NCBI RefSeq assembly: GCF_000015965.1
Contig: NC_009091.1
Location: 744,001 to 808,000 of the forward strand
DNA length: 64,000 nt
Direction: 5' to 3'
Origin: Prochlorococcus marinus str. MIT 9301
GTDB lineage: Bacteria; Cyanobacteriota; Cyanobacteriia; PCC-6307; Cyanobiaceae
Position numbers and translations under genes: made by a program. The notes under the pieces are model-generated. The model made no database searches, had not been told where the DNA came from, and saw only the letters and a list, made by a program, of their open reading frames with translations. Shown here piece by piece: positions 1 through 7,942 of the stretch. The first letter of the stretch is position 1. Each line of letters starts with the position of its first letter.

Positions 1-117
1 GCAATAATCAATATCGATTTTTTTGAAATTAATTCCAAGACTAGATTTCTTATCTCTTATACAAAATTAACTAACAATTACTGCAAACACCAGCCTTAAA
101 TCAATTTTTATACTCTT

Positions 118-885
118 TTAGGCGTAGTAATTTCTGTTTAAATCAAAGTCATTTAATCTCTCTGATGACAATACATTATTAGCTTCTTTTATCGTGAATT
201 TATTTTCATATAGAGCTTTACCTACAATTACTCCAAAAAGTCCAGAGTTTTCAAATTTTACTAAGGATAATAAATCAGAAATTGAACCAACACCTCCTGA
301 GGCTATTACTGGAATATCTGTAATTTCAAGTATGCTTTTTATGAATTCTTCATTTGTCCCTTCTAACGTCCCATCTGTATTTATATCTGTAACAATAAAA
401 CTAGCAATTTTAAATGAAGAAAACTCTTTTACTAGATCTGTGGCAAAAATATTAGATTGCTCAAGCCAACCCCTTGTACTAACTTTTCCATTTTTTGCAT
501 CTATTCCAACAATTATCCTTCCAGGATATTTATTTGATAAGTCTTTAACTAGTTCTTTATTTTCTATTGCAGAGGTTCCCATGATAACTTTCTCAATACC
601 ATAAGAAAATAATTGTTCTATCCTTTCTTGAGACCTTATCCCCCCACCTATTTGAATAGGTATGTTAACTGTTTTTGCAATCTTTTTTATTGATTTATCG
701 TTTGTTGGGGATCCAGTTTTTGCAGCATCCAAATCAACTATATGTATACATTTTGCCCCTTCGCTTTCCCAAAATTTAGCTTGCTCATGAGGCTCTTTGG
801 TAAAGTCTTTTCTTTTATTAAAGTCGCCTTTAAAAAGCCTTACGCACTTACCATTCATTAAATCAATTGCTGGTATTAGGTTCAT
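118..885 (-). CDS. hisA: Phosphoribosyl-formimino-AICAR-phosphate isomerase HisA
   Basis: Fourth step of histidine synthesis: isomerises ProFAR to PRFAR in the cytoplasm. The 255-residue length is typical of this (beta/alpha)8 barrel. The N-terminus has the family pattern AIDLMNGKCVRL with catalytic Asp8. The second catalytic Asp (129) lies in VGIDAKNGK, and the phosphate-binding glycines are in IQIGGGIR and IASGGVG. It stands alone on the minus strand, divergent from the CSP41-like gene. Identification is secure. Confidence 0.96.
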   Translation of the reverse strand: MNLIPAIDLMNGKCVRLFKGDFNKRKDFTKEPHEQAKFWESEGAKCIHIVDLDAAKTGSPTNDKSIKKIAKTVNIPIQIGGGIRSQERIEQLFSYGIEKVIMGTSAIENKELVKDLSNKYPGRIIVGIDAKNGKVSTRGWLEQSNIFATDLVKEFSSFKIASFIVTDINTDGTLEGTNEEFIKSILEITDIPVIASGGVGSISDLLSLVKFENSGLFGVIVGKALYENKFTIKEANNVLSSERLNDFDLNRNYYA

Positions 886-977
886 AGAATCGTCCTTTTC
901 ATTAATTACTTATTAGTAGTACCATTCAATATGTAATTCTATTTAAGATTACTACTTCAGTTAAATATTTTTTGAAT

Positions 978-1898
978 ATGAAAATTCTTGTAATGGGTGG
1001 CACTAGATTTGTAGGCAAGTCTTTGGTTGGAAAGTTATTAAGTAAAAATCATGATATTGATATTTTCACGAGAGGTAATAAAAGTAATCCTGAAAAAACA
1101 AATTTAATTAAGGGTGATAGAAATAATTCAGAAGATATCGTCAAGCTAAGAAATAAAAAGTATGATGTTGTTTATGATATTTCTGGACGAGAATTAGAGC
1201 AAACTAAACTTCTTATAGGAAATTTAGATAACTCTTTCCAGAGATATATATATGTCAGCTCTGCAGGGGTTTATAAAGATAATTTTGAACTACCCTTATC
1301 AGAAGAGGATCCAATTGATCCAAATAGTAGGCACAAAGGAAAGTTTGAGACAGAAAATTGGTTGATAAACCAAAAAATTCCTTTTACAAGTTTTAGACCT
1401 ACTTATATTTATGGACCAGGAAATTATAATAAAATTGAAAATTGGTTTTTTGAAAGGTTATTCACTAAAAAATCTATACCAATACCTGGTGATGGGTCTT
1501 TGATTACTCAACTAGGCCATGTTTCCGATCTAACTGATGTAATGATTAGGTGCATGAATTTTGAAAATTCTAAAAATAATATTTACAACTGTTCAGGTGA
1601 AAAAGGAGTTACAATCAAGGGTTTAATTTATTTCTGTGCGAATGTTCTTGGGTTAAACAAAAATGAGATTTCTTTAAGAACATTTGACTATCAAAAATTA
1701 GATCCTAAATCTCGAAAGGGATTCCCAATTAGATTAAATCATTATCAGACTGATATCTCTAAGATTAAACGTGATTTAGAGTGGGCGCCAACTTTTGATT
1801 TACTTAATGGTTTAAGGGATAGTTTTGTGAAAGATTTTAATAATAAAAAGAGTGAGGAGTTTGATGAAAATTCAGATCATATTCTTTTTGATTCTTAA
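978..1898 (+). CDS. CSP41-like NAD-dependent epimerase/dehydratase-family protein
   Basis: An extended SDR-fold protein of about 306 residues. The dinucleotide-binding motif GGTRFVG is at residues 7-13 and YVSSAGVY lies in the middle. The overall pattern matches the cyanobacterial homologues of chloroplast CSP41, which are RNA-binding or endonuclease-like rather than sugar epimerases; that role is family knowledge, not visible here. A TTG six bases upstream is in frame, but ATG at 978 puts the Rossmann strand at the very start, as usual. Its 3' end overlaps the convergent pgsA by 27 bases. Confidence 0.85.
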   Translation: MKILVMGGTRFVGKSLVGKLLSKNHDIDIFTRGNKSNPEKTNLIKGDRNNSEDIVKLRNKKYDVVYDISGRELEQTKLLIGNLDNSFQRYIYVSSAGVYKDNFELPLSEEDPIDPNSRHKGKFETENWLINQKIPFTSFRPTYIYGPGNYNKIENWFFERLFTKKSIPIPGDGSLITQLGHVSDLTDVMIRCMNFENSKNNIYNCSGEKGVTIKGLIYFCANVLGLNKNEISLRTFDYQKLDPKSRKGFPIRLNHYQTDISKIKRDLEWAPTFDLLNGLRDSFVKDFNNKKSEEFDENSDHILFDS

Positions 1899-2411
1899 AT
1901 AACCTAATAAAGTCACAAAAGTCAGGATGAATCCAAACCAATAAAAAATTAAAGCCAAATTATTTAATAAACTTATTTTTAATGGTGTAAAGAAGGAGAT
2001 TACTGAAATAAAAAAGAAAAATGTTTTAATTTTACCTAACTTAGATGCTGGCAAACCGTCTTTTGTCGAGTTCCTTAGGCTGGAGATAATTAATTCTCTA
2101 AAAAAAATTAATGACAAAGACCAAAAGGGTATAATATTATTTTTACAAAGGAAGGTTAAAGGAATTAAATAGAATACTTTATCGCTTAGGGGATCAAGGA
2201 TAGCTCCTAATCTGGTTTTAAGATTAAATTTCCTTGCAATTAACCCGTCAAGATAATCAGTCAAACCTCCAATAATAATCAATATAAAAACATAAACAGG
2301 CCTGTTAATTTCTAAAAAAAGTATTAATGGAAATATAAGGAAAAGGCGAGATATCGATAGTAAGTTGGGAATATTTAATGCCAAATTTTTGAGATTTTTT
2401 TTTAATAGCAA
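1872..2411 (-). CDS. pgsA: CDP-diacylglycerol--glycerol-3-phosphate 3-phosphatidyltransferase
   Basis: Makes phosphatidylglycerolphosphate, the committed step to phosphatidylglycerol, which is the only phospholipid of cyanobacterial thylakoids. The 179-residue protein has several membrane segments and the complete CDP-alcohol phosphotransferase signature: DG at 55-56, AR at 59-60, G69, D73 and D77. Its end overlaps the convergent CSP41-like gene. The only alternative would be another CDP-alcohol transferase; length and signature favour PgsA. Confidence 0.93.
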   Translation of the reverse strand: MLLKKNLKNLALNIPNLLSISRLFLIFPLILFLEINRPVYVFILIIIGGLTDYLDGLIARKFNLKTRLGAILDPLSDKVFYLIPLTFLCKNNIIPFWSLSLIFFRELIISSLRNSTKDGLPASKLGKIKTFFFFISVISFFTPLKISLLNNLALIFYWFGFILTFVTLLGYLRIKKNMI

Positions 2412-2595
2412 AATATTTTAGGTATATAAAAAATATATTACACTCTCAACAAGCTTAAATTTTTAGTAAAAAATTTAAAAGCGTTTTAATGCTAGATTTT
2501 AAAATCTAATTTAAATCTGAATCCTAAATTTTATAAACTCAACTTCTTTTTATGATTGATGATGTTTTATATTAAAAAATTATTCGTTATATCTA

Positions 2596-3207
2596 ATGCA
2601 GCCTCATAGCCTAAAGCTATCTCCAGAATCTGATTTGATAAATTCAATTAAAGAATATTCTTTATCGAATAATTTATACGGGTATGTTTCTGGAGTGGTT
2701 GGTAATCTTAGAACAGTTTGTATTCAATGCCCAGGTAATCAAGTGATAAATAAATTTGAAGGAAATCTAGAGATAGTTTCTTTAAACGGGCATTTTCATA
2801 AAGGAGATGTTCATTTACATTTGAGTTTTGCAGATGAGGGATGTAATGTGTTTGGCGGGCATCTTGAGGAGGGATGTATTGTAAAAAAAGGTACTGATAT
2901 ATTATTACTTTCCTTTGAGCAGAAAATTATTAATATCTCAAATCATGATTTAATCACTAATGAATCACGTGTAAAAGCATATATTTTAAAGGATTGTCCT
3001 TGGTCTAAAAGAGCAATTAGGCTGCTTAATTCTTTATCTATCCCTCATGAAGTTACTTTAATAGACAATGATGAGAGCTTTCAAAAAATAATGGCTCAAA
3101 GTAGCCATAATACTTTTCCTCAAATATTTTTAGATAATAAATTTTTTGGAGGATATGATGCACTTTCTGAACAAGCAAAATTGGATAACTTAATTTCATT
3201 TAAGTAA
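2596..3207 (+). CDS. DUF296 (PPC) domain fused to a glutaredoxin-like domain
   Basis: Two domains in 203 residues. Residues 1-120 resemble the PPC/DUF296 fold found in AT-hook proteins and small bacterial proteins, with a His-rich strand (H66, H68, H73, H75) and GGHL near 86-90. Residues 126-203 are thioredoxin-fold, with a monothiol-type active site CPWS starting at Cys134 and a TFPQIFLDN cis-Pro strand typical of glutaredoxin, followed by GGYDAL. The ATG start follows a 185-base spacer. The substrate is unknown; the fusion suggests redox or metal-linked control of the PPC part (inference). Confidence 0.8.
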   Translation: MQPHSLKLSPESDLINSIKEYSLSNNLYGYVSGVVGNLRTVCIQCPGNQVINKFEGNLEIVSLNGHFHKGDVHLHLSFADEGCNVFGGHLEEGCIVKKGTDILLLSFEQKIINISNHDLITNESRVKAYILKDCPWSKRAIRLLNSLSIPHEVTLIDNDESFQKIMAQSSHNTFPQIFLDNKFFGGYDALSEQAKLDNLISFK

Positions 3208-3217
3208 TCTAATTTTT

Positions 3218-3406
3218 TTAACTATCACGATTAGTAAGCTTTTCAGCAACTAATTCGTCCTCTAGCTGCTTTATTAATCTTGATACAAGACTTTGAAATT
3301 CTGGTTGACACCCTTTAAATGCAGCTTTATGTCTTATTGGCTCATTTCTAGTTCTTAAATCAGTAAGCATTAATTGCAAAGCGTCAATTTTGGGATTTAT
3401 TTTCAT
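3218..3406 (-). CDS. Conserved small hypothetical protein
   Basis: A 62-residue charged, mostly helical protein without membrane segment or signal. I recognise no domain. It lies 26 bases downstream of the SDR gene on the same strand and may be cotranscribed with it. Its stop is 10 bases from the convergent DUF296-glutaredoxin stop. Confidence 0.65.
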   Translation of the reverse strand: MKINPKIDALQLMLTDLRTRNEPIRHKAAFKGCQPEFQSLVSRLIKQLEDELVAEKLTNRDS

Positions 3407-3432
3407 AGTTTTAATTTATATATTTACATCTT

Positions 3433-4092
3433 TTAAATCATTTGCATAGCTTTTTTAAAAGATATCTTTTTATTATCATTCGAACTTGTAACTTCTATTA
3501 ATTTATTTATGGATTCTTTGTTTTTTAAAGAATCTATGCAACATTCCGCAACTAATCTTCTAGGGATTGATCCATTAAATTGAGTATCCTCTTTTGAATA
3601 ATTTATATTTTCTGATTTAATATCTTCATTTTCCTTTAATCCTCCAGGTCTAATAATAGTCCATTCAAAATTTGAATTTCGTAGAAAGTTTTCACCTATT
3701 TTCTTCCAAATAAGAATTAAACCAAATAAGTTTAATGGGTGAAATAATTTACCAGTACAAAGGGAACTAACTAAAATAACCCTTTTAATACCAACTCTTT
3801 TGCAACTCTCTAATTGCCTGTATACGCCTAATGCATCAACCTTTGCAGGACCCGTTAAATCTAATGATGCTCTTGCTCCAGTCGCAATTACCAAAGCATC
3901 AATGTTTTTTAAAGCTTTATCAAGTTCTCCTTTTTTGTCTAATGAAACCCTAATTGTTTCTAAACTCTCTAGTCCTGCTGTGACTTTTGAATTTTTTCTA
4001 ATGATTTGCCTTACTTTATATCCATTTTTAACTGCTTCTTCGGAGATTCTATATCCTGTTTTGCCCGATGCACCAGTAATTGCAATTTTCAT
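3433..4092 (-). CDS. NAD(P)-binding SDR-type protein
   Basis: Atypical short-chain dehydrogenase-like protein of 219 residues. The N-terminal GASGKTG (7-13) is the NmrA/NAD(P)H-binding glycine motif. VILVSSLC and the segment WTIIRPGGL are hallmarks of the plant/cyanobacterial family with Tic62- and Ycf39-like members. No catalytic Tyr-x3-Lys pair is evident, so it may bind nucleotide as a chaperone or regulator rather than catalyse. Precise role unknown. Confidence 0.8.
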   Translation of the reverse strand: MKIAITGASGKTGYRISEEAVKNGYKVRQIIRKNSKVTAGLESLETIRVSLDKKGELDKALKNIDALVIATGARASLDLTGPAKVDALGVYRQLESCKRVGIKRVILVSSLCTGKLFHPLNLFGLILIWKKIGENFLRNSNFEWTIIRPGGLKENEDIKSENINYSKEDTQFNGSIPRRLVAECCIDSLKNKESINKLIEVTSSNDNKKISFKKAMQMI

Positions 4093-4128
4093 GGTTAAAA
4101 AAACTAATTTAAATATTATATAAATTTC

Positions 4129-4782
4129 TTAAGGCTTTTTACATATAAATTTCTTTTTTCTTTTGGGATAAAGAGTGCGACACAAATAACATTTTGTTCC
4201 ATCACAGCCTCTTGCTGTGCAATATTCTCTGCCATAAAAGATTATTTGCAAATGTAAGGTATTCCAATCATTAACAGGAAATATTTTTTTTAGGTCTTTT
4301 TCTGTTTGAACTACGCTATCTCCATTTGATAGCCCCCATCTTTGTGACAACCTGTGTATGTGAGTATCGACAGGGAACGAGGGTATTTTAAACACTTGAG
4401 ACATTACAACTGAGGCTGTTTTATGACCTACCCCTGGAAGAGATTCAAGTTTCTCAAAAGAATTTGGGACCTTACCATTATGCTTTTCAATCAATAGTTT
4501 AGATAAGTTAAAGATGTTCTTTGATTTTTGATTAGATAGACCTAAAAATTTTATGTATTCGTAAATGCCATTAATACCTAGCTGGATCATCTTTTCTGGA
4601 TTATCTGCAACCTTAAATAACCTTTTTGTTAATTCATTAACTTTCTTATCTGTTGATTGAGCACTTAAAACTACGGCGACTAGAAGTGTATATGCATTTG
4701 TATGATCAAGGGGTATTGGAGGCGATGGATATAACTTTTTAAGTTCCTTGCGTATTATTTCTGCTCTTTCAGACTTTCTCAT
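4129..4782 (-). CDS. nth: Endonuclease III (DNA glycosylase/AP lyase)
   Basis: Removes oxidised pyrimidines and nicks the abasic site in base-excision repair. The helix-hairpin-helix LPGVGHKTA carries catalytic Lys121 and the loop FPVDTHIHR carries catalytic Asp139. Four C-terminal cysteines (188, 193, 198, 201) could hold the [4Fe-4S] cluster, with spacing C-x4-C-x4-C-x2-C instead of the E. coli C-x6-C-x2-C-x5-C; a fifth Cys is at 214. Length 217 is normal. Confidence 0.94.
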   Translation of the reverse strand: MRKSERAEIIRKELKKLYPSPPIPLDHTNAYTLLVAVVLSAQSTDKKVNELTKRLFKVADNPEKMIQLGINGIYEYIKFLGLSNQKSKNIFNLSKLLIEKHNGKVPNSFEKLESLPGVGHKTASVVMSQVFKIPSFPVDTHIHRLSQRWGLSNGDSVVQTEKDLKKIFPVNDWNTLHLQIIFYGREYCTARGCDGTKCYLCRTLYPKRKKKFICKKP

Positions 4783-4877
4783 TAAATTTGAAGTTTAAAT
4801 GGTGTATAAAATTATACAAGGGATATTTTAGGTGAATATTTTCTGCTAACTTAATATATTTAAATAAGAATAACTTA

Positions 4878-5936
4878 GTGAAAAATGATGCGTTAATAAT
4901 TGATGATTTGCATCATAAATATGATAAGCAAGAATGTTCAAATTGGATATTAAATGAAATTAACCTGAAAATTGAAAATGGCGAATTGTTAGGGTTGCTT
5001 GGTCCTTCTGGTTGCGGTAAAACTACTCTTTTAAGATTAATCGCAGGGTTCGAATATCCCTCTAAAGGGCGGATCTCTCTAAATGATAAGGAAATTTCAA
5101 GTAGGAAAAAAATTCTTAGTCCTGAGAAAAGAAATATTGGTATGGTTTTTCAAGACTATGCACTTTTCCCTCACTTGACTGTTTTGGAAAATGTAATTTT
5201 TGGTTTGAAAAACAAAAAAGACAGATCTAGAGTTGATTATTTATTAAATGTTGTTGGTCTTGATAGTTTTGTTGGAAGGTACCCACATGAACTGTCTGGA
5301 GGCCAAAAACAAAGACTCGCAATTGCAAGAGCTCTTGCTCCAGGCACAAATTTTATTTTATTAGATGAACCTTTTTGTAGTCTTGATATGCATGTCAAAC
5401 TAAAGTTGAGAAGTGAACTCCCTAACATTCTAAAAGGTTGTAATGCAAGCGGATTGATGGTTACTCATGATCCTGAAGAAGCGATGTCAATTTGCGATAA
5501 AGTCGCCGTTATGAAGGATGGGAAAATACATCAAATTGATACACCAATTAACCTTCTAAATAATCCCAAGACCATATTTGTTAGTAGTTTTATCTTGGGC
5601 AATAATATTATTAATCTTAAAAAAAATGGTAATTCATATAGTTCTTGTTTAGGTGAAATAAATTGCTCAGAGTATTTGAAAAATACGAATATCAAAAATA
5701 TGTCAATTTCGCCTAAATTTATTTCAATTAAAAGATCAGAATCTGATGATGCGATTGTTATATCTAAAGAATTTCTTGGAGAATATCTTATATATAAAGT
5801 ATTTATTAATGGAAACATATTAAGGGTTAGAACTGATATTAATAATCTCCTTAATAATGGTGATAAATGTACTCTTTCAATTAATAAAAATAGTTTTTAT
5901 TTTTTATATCCTGGGGCATATAAGGAATATATATAG
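4878..5936 (+). CDS. ABC transporter ATP-binding protein, iron(III)/FbpC-FutC type
   Basis: Nucleotide-binding subunit of an importer, 352 residues. Walker A GPSGCGKTT is at about 42-50, followed by the Q-loop VFQDYALFPHLT, signature LSGGQKQR, Walker B FILLDEP and H-loop VTHDPEEA. A C-terminal extension of about 110 residues resembles the TOBE domain of iron(III)- and spermidine-type ATPases. No permease or binding protein is adjacent, so its partners are elsewhere. The ferritin next door supports an iron role (inference). It starts at GTG. Confidence 0.85.
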   Translation: MKNDALIIDDLHHKYDKQECSNWILNEINLKIENGELLGLLGPSGCGKTTLLRLIAGFEYPSKGRISLNDKEISSRKKILSPEKRNIGMVFQDYALFPHLTVLENVIFGLKNKKDRSRVDYLLNVVGLDSFVGRYPHELSGGQKQRLAIARALAPGTNFILLDEPFCSLDMHVKLKLRSELPNILKGCNASGLMVTHDPEEAMSICDKVAVMKDGKIHQIDTPINLLNNPKTIFVSSFILGNNIINLKKNGNSYSSCLGEINCSEYLKNTNIKNMSISPKFISIKRSESDDAIVISKEFLGEYLIYKVFINGNILRVRTDINNLLNNGDKCTLSINKNSFYFLYPGAYKEYI

Positions 5937-5943
5937 ACTTTTT

Positions 5944-6066
5944 TTATAGGCAATTACACTTGCCCCCCTTCCAATTAGAGCATTTTTTCTTTTTACATTT
6001 CTTTTTTTTACTTTTATATATTTTATTAGTTAATAGCAGTTCAGAAAAACTGTACTGTAAATTCAT
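5944..6066 (-). CDS. Possible 40-residue Lys/Cys-rich peptide beside a Fur-like box
   Basis: An ATG-to-TAA frame of 40 codons. The N-terminal half is mixed; the C-terminal half is CKKKKCSNWKGGKCNCL, giving four cysteines spaced x4, x7, x1 among ten lysines. The pattern suggests metal binding, like a miniature metallothionein, but no family is recognised. The ATG lies 10 bases from the Fur-like palindrome at 6077-6095. A-rich DNA can create lysine runs by chance, so the ORF is only moderately supported; the G-run and Cys codons at its 3' end are less expected. Confidence 0.4.
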   Translation of the reverse strand: MNLQYSFSELLLTNKIYKSKKKKCKKKKCSNWKGGKCNCL

Positions 6067-6076
6067 TTATAGTATT

Positions 6077-6095
6077 GAGATTGATTTTCATTATC
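6077..6095. promoter_or_regulatory. Fur-box-like palindrome
   Basis: GAGATTGATTTTCATTATC matches 15 of 19 positions of the classic Fur consensus. On the minus strand a TATGAT -10-like hexamer (6093-6098) overlaps it, so it is best placed to control the 40-residue ORF. It lies 85 bases before the ferritin ATG and could also act on that gene. Confidence 0.6.
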
Positions 6096-6179
6096 ATATT
6101 ATTTAATTTAATTTAAAGGATTAGTTAATTACTAATTTATACAAAATGTTGTATTATTTAGGTAGTTTCTTATTGAGCA

Positions 6180-6734
6180 ATGAAGGAAAATAATCTAAAA
6201 ATAAAGAAATTAGTTAATTTTGGTCCATCCGGAAGAGCTGTTGCACAACCAATTGACAATAGTTTATTGGATAATATTTTTGAACATCTAACAATGGAAA
6301 GATATGCCAATGTTCAATATTTTTCCATATACCTCTGGTTTCAAGAACGAGATTTAAATGGATTTGCTTCTCATTTTCTAAGTGAATCAAAAGGTGAAAT
6401 GGAACATGCACAGAAATTTGCAGATTACTTAATCGCAAGAGGACAAAGTGTAAAACTAGATGAAATTCCCGCACCAGTTCAAGATTGGGATTCAATAGAG
6501 GATCTAATTTCTTATTCTTTCAACATGGAGGCTGATTTAACTTCATCTCTGCAACAACTATATTCTATTTCAGAAAGAATTTCAGATACAAGAACAAACG
6601 TATTTTTAGATCCAATCATTGATGCTCAAACAAAATCAGAGGATGAATTCGCAAACATACTTGGTAAAGTAAAGTTTGCTTCTAATCAACCTTCTGCCAT
6701 CTTATTAATAGATAGTGATTTAAAGAAAAAATAA
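6180..6734 (+). CDS. Ferritin (non-haem iron storage protein)
   Basis: A 184-residue four-helix-bundle ferritin that oxidises and stores iron. Ferroxidase-type residues are visible in the first helix pair, MERYANVQY and SESKGEMEHAQKFADYL, the latter with the E-x2-H pair. The segment RGQSVKLDEIPAP is the usual BC-loop region, and a later acidic helix has DAQTKSEDEFANILG. No haem-ligand Met of bacterioferritin is evident. A -10-like TATTAT is at 6152-6157. Neighbouring Fur-like boxes and an iron-type ATPase support iron homeostasis. Confidence 0.92.
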   Translation: MKENNLKIKKLVNFGPSGRAVAQPIDNSLLDNIFEHLTMERYANVQYFSIYLWFQERDLNGFASHFLSESKGEMEHAQKFADYLIARGQSVKLDEIPAPVQDWDSIEDLISYSFNMEADLTSSLQQLYSISERISDTRTNVFLDPIIDAQTKSEDEFANILGKVKFASNQPSAILLIDSDLKKK

Positions 6735-7010
6735 ATTACTTTCAAATTTATTTTCATTCAATGTCCTTTTCGTTAATTCAATAAGTAAAATAGAAAAGTT
6801 AATTTTCTCAGTATTATTTTTATTTAAAAGCTCAGCTATTTTATAAATCTCATTAACTCTTTTAAAAATATTTTTGTTTTCAGAGAATAACCTTCCCTTC
6901 AATGCTTTATTTTCTGTATTTTTGTAGGATTGCTTGATATTTCTGAGTCTATTTGATAGAACTTCAACTTCCATTAACAAGTTGTTAGTAATTGATTGTG
7001 ATTCCTTCAT
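6720..7010 (-). CDS. Small helical hypothetical protein downstream of the CRP-type regulator
   Basis: A 96-residue Lys/Asn/Glu-rich, probably all-helical protein with possible coiled coil and no membrane segment. ATG at 7010 is preferred over the longer frame, which would overlap the regulator: this start lies 4 bases after the regulator's stop, suggesting coupled translation. The stop overlaps the convergent ferritin end by 15 bases. Function unknown; operon context suggests a link to the regulator. Confidence 0.65.
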   Translation of the reverse strand: MKESQSITNNLLMEVEVLSNRLRNIKQSYKNTENKALKGRLFSENKNIFKRVNEIYKIAELLNKNNTEKINFSILLIELTKRTLNENKFESNLFFL

Positions 7011-7014
7011 ATCT

Positions 7015-7602
7015 TTATAGCGGTGATGTTTCAATAAAAGAAGGAGCAACACTGACTGTTTGGGTTCCTATAGGAGCTATTAATAACTCAGATGATCTTA
7101 ATTTAGAAATTAATCTTGTTGATGTTACTCGTGTAGAACCGATTAATTCACCAATCCTTTCATGAGTTAGCCTAAAAGGTAACTCACACCATTGACCACA
7201 TCTTCTGCCCAGACGATTTACTAGTATTGAAAACAAAGCTTGTAATCGCTGTTCTGCATTTCCTAAGTGTCTAATCCTGAGAAGTTGTAAAGTCCATTCA
7301 TTTACTGCGTCGAAACCAATATTCTCATCAATATTTACATTGCTGTGAAAAGACAAATCTGTTAGTGCTTCAACGCAGACACCTTCGCTACATAAAAGAT
7401 CAGTTCTTAATTGATCTCCTGATTGTAAAAATGCGAGTGTCATTCCTTCAGTTTCTTCGCAAGGACAATAAACTCTTGCAATTCCACTTTCAACTTCTAG
7501 GCATGTGCCTTTTGGTCTTGATGAAGGGTCTATTAAAACGGATTGCCCAGTTATTATCCTTACTGACTTTGACGGAGATTCTCCATAAGCATGGAAATTC
7601 AT
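7015..7602 (-). CDS. CRP/FNR-family transcriptional regulator, cysteine-rich
   Basis: About 195 residues. The N-terminal half is a degenerate cyclic-nucleotide-binding-like beta barrel (ESGIARVYCPC, GMTLAFLQSGDQ). The C-terminal half has the Crp winged-helix motif LTHERIGELIGSTRVTSTR. Seven cysteines are present, including CPC and CSEGVC in the sensor half and CGQWC before the HTH. That is unusual for cAMP-type sensors and could indicate metal or redox sensing (inference). The frame extends 10 codons further upstream, but those would lie inside a Fur-like palindrome; ATG at 7602 is preferred. Confidence 0.88.
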   Translation of the reverse strand: MNFHAYGESPSKSVRIITGQSVLIDPSSRPKGTCLEVESGIARVYCPCEETEGMTLAFLQSGDQLRTDLLCSEGVCVEALTDLSFHSNVNIDENIGFDAVNEWTLQLLRIRHLGNAEQRLQALFSILVNRLGRRCGQWCELPFRLTHERIGELIGSTRVTSTRLISKLRSSELLIAPIGTQTVSVAPSFIETSPL

Positions 7603-7611
7603 TAAAAAACT

Positions 7612-7630
7612 GATAATGAGAATTATTATC
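7612..7630. promoter_or_regulatory. Fur-box-like palindrome before the CRP-type regulator
   Basis: GATAATGAGAATTATTATC matches 17 of 19 Fur-consensus positions. It lies 10 bases from the regulator's ATG, just downstream of a CATAAT -10-like element (7632-7637), where binding would block transcription. Confidence 0.7.
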
Positions 7631-7656
7631 AATTATGCACTATAAATTCACTTATT

Positions 7657-7675
7657 GCAATAGATTCTCATTATC
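7657..7675. promoter_or_regulatory. Second Fur-box-like site before the CRP-type regulator
   Basis: GCAATAGATTCTCATTATC matches about 13 of 19 Fur positions. Its right half is the exact inverse of the left half of the first box: GATAATGAGAAT at 7612-7623 and ATTCTCATTATC at 7664-7675 form a 12-base inverted repeat. It covers the expected -35 region of the regulator and may also affect the divergent zinc-ribbon gene. Confidence 0.5.
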
Positions 7676-7753
7676 ATGCCATCTTTGAAGTTTTTCTTTA
7701 CATAGTATTTAGGAATATAATTTAAGTAGAATGGTAAATTTTTTTTATTTTAG

Positions 7754-7942
7754 ATGAGTGTAAAAAGAGTTTGTTTTAATTGCGGAAGTTCTTCATTCGT
7801 TTCCGACAGATCTTTAGGAGGTAAGATTGTTTGTTCTAAATGTGGATCTTCTTCATTTAAAAATAAATCCTCTTCATTTTTAAAAAGTAAAAAATTAGTA
7901 TTTCTTGTTATTGCGATAGCTATATTTATAGTTGTTATTTAG
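7754..7942 (+). CDS. Small zinc-ribbon membrane protein
   Basis: A 62-residue protein with two CxxC knuckles (CFNC near 7-10 and CSKC near 27-30) separated by 16 residues, a typical zinc ribbon. A single C-terminal membrane helix (VFLVIAIAIFIVVI) follows a Lys-rich stretch. Likely a membrane-anchored small metal-binding protein facing the cytoplasm; function unknown. It is divergent from the regulator, and its stop overlaps the convergent ABC ATPase by 8 bases. Confidence 0.75.
   Translation: MSVKRVCFNCGSSSFVSDRSLGGKIVCSKCGSSSFKNKSSSFLKSKKLVFLVIAIAIFIVVI

Noticed and set aside
1-117. Possible end of a neighbouring gene at the left edge
   Set aside because: No convincing frame or motif could be read in the 117 bases before hisA.
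194-604. 136-codon frame antisense to hisA
   Set aside because: Lies wholly inside hisA on the other strand; the hisA frame carries all family motifs.
2493-2508. 16-base perfect palindrome TAGATTTTAAAATCTA
   Set aside because: A/T-dominated palindromes are common in such DNA; it has no U-run and no known operator match.
5949-5964. GGCAA/TTGCC hairpin after the iron-type ATPase gene as a terminator
   Set aside because: The stem is only 5 bp and is followed by C-rich sequence instead of a U-run; it lies within the candidate 40-residue ORF.
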